DNA of 64,000 bases, from positions 1,984,001-2,048,000 of the forward strand of contig NZ_CP014845.1 in NCBI RefSeq assembly GCF_001598055.1, given 5' to 3'. Each line of letters begins with the position of its first letter. The first letter of the stretch is position 1. Shown here piece by piece: positions 59,859 through 64,000 of this stretch. Position numbers and translations under genes: made by a program. The notes beneath the pieces were generated by a model, which had not been told where the DNA came from, did no database searches, and saw only the letters and a program-made list of their open reading frames with translations. Source of the stretch: Cupriavidus nantongensis (GTDB lineage: Bacteria; Pseudomonadota; Gammaproteobacteria; Burkholderiales; Burkholderiaceae).

Positions 59859-60995
59859 ATGCCCGCGTTGCCCCGCCGCCTTGCCGCCACCCTCGCCCTG
59901 CTGTGCGCCGCCGCGCCGGCGCACGCCGACCAGCCCGGCTGGATGGACCGGCTGTTGACGCGGCTGGGCGCGTCCAGCCAGGTGGACCTGAGCCACGGCA
60001 TGGACTGGGGCGTGCTGCCGGGGCCGTTCTACAACCCGGAGATGGGACTGGGCATCGGCATGGCGGCGATCGGGCTGTACCGGCCACCCAATGCGCAGGC
60101 CGACACGCAGGTGTCGACGCTCAACCTGCACGGCTTCGTCACCACGCGCGGCGCGGTCGGCCTGGGCGTGGACAACACCACCTTCTTTGCCGACGACAGC
60201 TATCGTTTCGTCGTTACCGGTGCGGTGCTCAACATGCCGACCTCGTATTGGGGCATCGGCTACGACCGCGCCAGCAACGATGCCAACAAGGAAGCCTATA
60301 CCCGGCGCGAGTTCTTCCTGCAGCCGCGCATGCTGATGCGGGTGCGGCCCAACACCTATGTCGGCGCCGGCTTCTCGGTGCAGAACGACGACGCCAACAG
60401 CCTGCAGCGCGGCGCGGCCAGCGCGCTGGCCGCCGATCCCAACGGACCGCATGTGTTCAGCGCGGGCGTGACCGCGCATTTCTCGTACGACACGCGCGAC
60501 TTCCTGCCCAACCCGTATTCCGGCCAGGCGCTGGTCGCCAACGCCGCGGTGTACCGGCGCGCGCTCGGCAGCAATACCGATTTCGAGACGCTGGAATGGT
60601 CCTATGACCGCTACCACCGGCTGCGCGAGCGCGATGTGCTGGCCTTCGACGTGTACGGCCGCTTCAGCTGGGGCGACGTGCCATGGAACATGCTGTCGCA
60701 GCTGGGCGATAACAAGCGCATGCGCGGCTACTTCCTGGGGCAGTACCGCGACCGCAACGTGGTCATGGCGCAGGTGGAATACCGGCTGCATATCGCCGGC
60801 CGGCAGGGCATGGTGTTCTGGGCCGGCACCGGCGCGATCGCGCCCAAGCCCGGCGAGCTGGCGTCGGCGCACTGGCTGCCGAACGCCGGCATCGGCTACC
60901 GCTTCGAGTTCAAGCCGCGCGTCAACGTGCGGCTCGATGCGGGCTTCGGCCGCAGCACGCGCGGGGTCTACTTCCAGATCAACGAAGCATTCTGA
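59859..60995 (+). CDS. BamA/TamA-family surface antigen (D15) barrel protein
   Basis: A 378-residue exported protein. Signal peptide RLAATLALLCAAAPAHAD, then strands typical of the bacterial surface antigen barrel (YNPEMGLGIGMAAIGLYRPP, FSYDTRDFLPNPYSGQALVA, MRGYFLGQYRDRNVVMAQVE, FEFKPRVNVRLDAGFGRSTR). It has no POTRA repeats, so it is a stand-alone barrel. The MRGY motif of the barrel lid loop is kept. It ends in a Phe strand (VYFQINEAF). Operon with the preceding barrel gene. Confidence 0.88.
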   Translation: MPALPRRLAATLALLCAAAPAHADQPGWMDRLLTRLGASSQVDLSHGMDWGVLPGPFYNPEMGLGIGMAAIGLYRPPNAQADTQVSTLNLHGFVTTRGAVGLGVDNTTFFADDSYRFVVTGAVLNMPTSYWGIGYDRASNDANKEAYTRREFFLQPRMLMRVRPNTYVGAGFSVQNDDANSLQRGAASALAADPNGPHVFSAGVTAHFSYDTRDFLPNPYSGQALVANAAVYRRALGSNTDFETLEWSYDRYHRLRERDVLAFDVYGRFSWGDVPWNMLSQLGDNKRMRGYFLGQYRDRNVVMAQVEYRLHIAGRQGMVFWAGTGAIAPKPGELASAHWLPNAGIGYRFEFKPRVNVRLDAGFGRSTRGVYFQINEAF

Positions 60996-61015
60996 GCGCC
61001 CCGGGCCGGGCGCTC
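60994..61015. terminator. Hairpin between convergent genes
   Basis: GAGCGCCC / GGGCGCTC stem with a 6-base loop, overlapping the stop of the barrel-protein gene and facing the end of the cysteine synthase gene. No T-tract. Confidence 0.5.
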
Positions 61016-61030
61016 GTCGCGACGCTGCTG

Positions 61031-61948
<918 letters not shown>

Positions 61949-62130
61949 CGTGTTCTCCGTGGCGGTTGCGATGCAGCGGGCCCGGGGCCGCGCAACGCAG
62001 GGTCGAATGACCCCGCCGATTCTAGTGCAAAGCGGCGGCGGGGGCGCTCGCGTATGATTGAGGCCGCCGCGCCTTGCCCCCGCTTTCTCCGGAATCCGGC
62101 CTCAAATCCCCGCATTGCCCCCTTGCACCG

Positions 62131-62895
62131 ATGCCTGACCATCTGCTGTTGTCCTCCCTGCTGATCTTCGGACTTGGTGGCTTGCTCGGCGCGGTGGGCG
62201 GGCTGTTCGGCATCGGCGGCGGGCTGATCGCGATCCCGGCGCTGGGGCTGCTGTTCGGCATGGACCAGCAGCTGGCGCAGGGCACCGCGCTGGTGATGAT
62301 CGCGCCCAACGTGCTGATCGGCTTCTGGCAATATCGCAAGCGTGCCGACATTGCGCTGCGCACGGCGGTGGTGCTGGGCTTGTCGGCGGTGCTGGCAACG
62401 TGGCTGTCGGCGCGCGCGGCCACCGCGATGGATGCGCAGCTGCTGCGGCGGATCTTCGCGCTGTTCATGATCGGCATGGCGCTGTACTTCCTGTGGCGGC
62501 TGCTGCCGGGGCGCGCGGTGACGGCGCCGCAGGCGCGGGTTTCGGCGCGCTGGATCCCGTTGGTGGGCGTGATCGGTGGCTTGTTCTCCGGCTTCTTCAG
62601 CGTGGGCGGCGGCGTGGTCGCCGCGCCGGCGCTGGTCGGCCTGTTCGGGCTGCGCCAGGCCGCGGCACAGGGCCTGGCGCTGGCGCTGGTGACGCCCGGC
62701 GCGGTGGTGGCGCTGGCCACCTATGCCCATGCCGGACAGGTCGACTGGGCCAGCGGCATTCCGCTGTCGCTGGGCGGCATGCTGACCATCTCGTGGGGCG
62801 TGGCGCTGGCGCACCAGATGCCCGAGCGCCGCCTGCGCGCATTGTTTGCGGTGTGCCTGATCGCCACCGCGGTGGTGATGCTGGTGCGCGGCTGA
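62131..62895 (+). CDS. TauE/SafE-family sulfite/anion exporter
   Basis: A 254-residue inner-membrane protein with about eight helices. It has the two inverted repeats of the family, each with a Gly-rich signature: GAVGGLFGIGGGLIAIPALG and GGLFSGFFSVGGGVVAAPAL. TauE/SafE proteins export sulfite or other sulfur organoanions. It is divergent from the cysteine synthase gene, which fits a sulfur role but does not prove it. ATG 62131 precedes the first helix; earlier starts lack support. Confidence 0.93.
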   Translation: MPDHLLLSSLLIFGLGGLLGAVGGLFGIGGGLIAIPALGLLFGMDQQLAQGTALVMIAPNVLIGFWQYRKRADIALRTAVVLGLSAVLATWLSARAATAMDAQLLRRIFALFMIGMALYFLWRLLPGRAVTAPQARVSARWIPLVGVIGGLFSGFFSVGGGVVAAPALVGLFGLRQAAAQGLALALVTPGAVVALATYAHAGQVDWASGIPLSLGGMLTISWGVALAHQMPERRLRALFAVCLIATAVVMLVRG

Positions 62896-62920
62896 GCCTG
62901 CGAATATCGCGCGCGGCGCC

Positions 62921-63538
62921 CTACTTGCGCAGCACCAGGCAGAAGTTGTTGGCCGGCATCGGCACCGGCTCGTCGCAGCGCAGGCCCTGCGCCGCGCCCA
63001 GCGCGACCACGGCCTCCATGTCGCGCACGCCCCAGTCGGGGTCGGTCGCGCGCAGCTGCGCGTCGAAGGCGGCGTTGCTGGGCGCGGTGTGCGCGCCGCC
63101 GCGGCGGTAAGGGCCGTACAGGAACAGCACGCCGCCAGGCCCCAGCAGCTTGCCGGCACCCGCGAACAGCGCCTCGGCCGCGGCCCACGGGGCGATATGG
63201 ATCATGTTGATGCAGACCACCGCAGCCGCGGCGTCGATGCCCCACGGCTGCTGGCAGACATCCAGCGCCAGCGGTGCACGCACATTGGCCAGGCCCGCAT
63301 GCGCGGTCCAGGCCGCGATCGACGCGCGCGCGGCGGCGTCCGGATCGCTGGGCTGCCAGGTGATGCCGGGCAGCGCCGCGGCGAAGTGCACCGCGTGCTG
63401 GCCGGTGCCGCTGGCGATTTCCAGCACCGTGCCGCTGGCTGGCAGTACCTGGCGCAGCACCGCGAGGATGGGCTCGCGGTTGCGCTCGGTGGCGGGCGCC
63501 ATGCGGCGCGCGTCGGGGTCGTGGGTCGGGCCGGTCAT
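62921..63538 (-). CDS. DUF938 SAM-dependent methyltransferase-like protein
   Basis: A 205-residue protein. Family start RRMAPATERNREPILAVLRQ; SAM motif I VLEIASGTGQHAVHFAAALP, WQPSDPDAAARASIAAW, then INMIHIAPWAAAEALFAGAG, LLGPGGVLFLYGPYRRGGAH and DPDWGVRDMEAV. This set is the DUF938 hallmark. Soluble; substrate unknown. Ends convergent with the TauE/SafE gene. Confidence 0.92.
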   Translation of the reverse strand: MTGPTHDPDARRMAPATERNREPILAVLRQVLPASGTVLEIASGTGQHAVHFAAALPGITWQPSDPDAAARASIAAWTAHAGLANVRAPLALDVCQQPWGIDAAAAVVCINMIHIAPWAAAEALFAGAGKLLGPGGVLFLYGPYRRGGAHTAPSNAAFDAQLRATDPDWGVRDMEAVVALGAAQGLRCDEPVPMPANNFCLVLRK

Positions 63539-63637
63539 GGTGGCAGGCTCAGCGGGCGTGGGGGAAGCGCCTAGCGTAGCAGAATTGGCGCGCGGACCGC
63601 GCCGCGCGCCTTCCTTCCTAATCGGCCCATCAGCGGA

Positions 63638-64000
63638 TCAACCCGGCGCACACGGGAATGCCTGCGCCACCGACGGCCGCAGCGCCGCCGTGGTCTGGCT
63701 TTCGTCGCCGCTCGCCAGCGTGTTGTCGGTGAACTTGCAGCCGTAGGCCGGGTTGGCCACGGTGGCGGCGTCCAGCACCTCATCGCCGGCCGGCTTCACG
63801 CCGTTCTGTTCCCAGTTGACCATGTCGTCGAAGGCCCGGGCCTGTTCGGCCACGGTGAAGTCGCAATGGCTGACGCCGCGGATGGCGCGCTGCACCAGCC
63901 ATTGCGCGGTGCCGTTGGCATCGGCGCGGCGCTTGTAGATCTGCTCCATGCTGAACGGCACGTACATGTCGCCCAGCGTATGCAGCGTCACCACCGGCAC
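63638..64000 (-). CDS. Alpha/beta hydrolase, C-terminal part (5' end outside window)
   Basis: The last 120 or so residues of a larger protein whose frame continues past the window edge. PVVTLHTLGDMYVPF carries the likely catalytic Asp after a beta-strand, and RAIRGVSHCDFTVAEQARAF the catalytic His. A Cys-containing tail ends in AFPCAPG. These are consistent with an alpha/beta hydrolase, but the nucleophile elbow is not in view, so the class is uncertain. Confidence 0.7.
   Translation of the reverse strand: MPVVTLHTLGDMYVPFSMEQIYKRRADANGTAQWLVQRAIRGVSHCDFTVAEQARAFDDMVNWEQNGVKPAGDEVLDAATVANPAYGCKFTDNTLASGDESQTTAALRPSVAQAFPCAPG

Overview
The window looks like a piece of a GC-rich (roughly two thirds G+C) beta-proteobacterial replicon, most likely Cupriavidus/Ralstonia group. 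I infer this from the codon bias, the small-protein families present (DUF3008, DUF3309, DUF3182), the fliC-flaG-fliD-fliS-fliT and fliE/fliFGHIJK arrangement, and the CTCTCCCGC-type intergenic repeats. Species assignment is inference; no database search was possible. No rRNA, tRNA, CRISPR array, transposase or phage gene was seen.

Positions 1 to about 30.6 kb form a stress and signalling region made of many short transcription units. It begins with a NarX/NarL-type two-component pair (kinase cut by the window edge). Small stress-type proteins follow: DUF3309, DUF3008, two ParB-like paralogues, two related split-signature proteins, three BON-domain proteins, a CBS pair, a PRC-barrel protein, a histone-H1-like protein and a Gln/Gly-rich protein. 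Also present are two short-chain dehydrogenases, topoisomerase IB, an alpha/beta hydrolase overlapping a DUF3182 gene, and a low-affinity iron permease family protein. A signalling block at 13.9-19.8 kb holds a kinase, two sigma-54 activators and a hybrid kinase. A complete non-homologous end-joining pair (three-domain LigD and Ku) brackets a second hybrid kinase whose first receiver has lost its phosphoacceptor.

Positions 31.4 to 57.0 kb hold a flagellar locus. An Hfq-like Sm protein precedes fliC, which has a textbook sigma-28 promoter; flaG, fliD, fliS and fliT follow. Next come a second FliK-like gene with a 9-bp tandem repeat at its 5' end and a stand-alone FlhB C-terminal-domain protein. 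An eleven-gene minus-strand operon then follows (GT41 TPR glycosyltransferase, CDP-glucose synthesis and dehydration, sugar epimerisation, C-methylation, WbqC, methyltransferase, a truncated epimerase, ATP-grasp, phosphoesterase, DegT aminotransferase). By position and content it is probably a flagellin glycosylation island. A lone left-handed beta-helix acetyltransferase-like gene is divergent from it. fliE and fliFGHIJK complete the locus.

Positions 57.0 to 64.0 kb are ordinary chromosome: three REP-like hairpin repeats, AlkB, a GFA-family protein, two outer-membrane beta-barrel proteins, cysteine synthase, a TauE/SafE exporter, a DUF938 methyltransferase and the end of an alpha/beta hydrolase.
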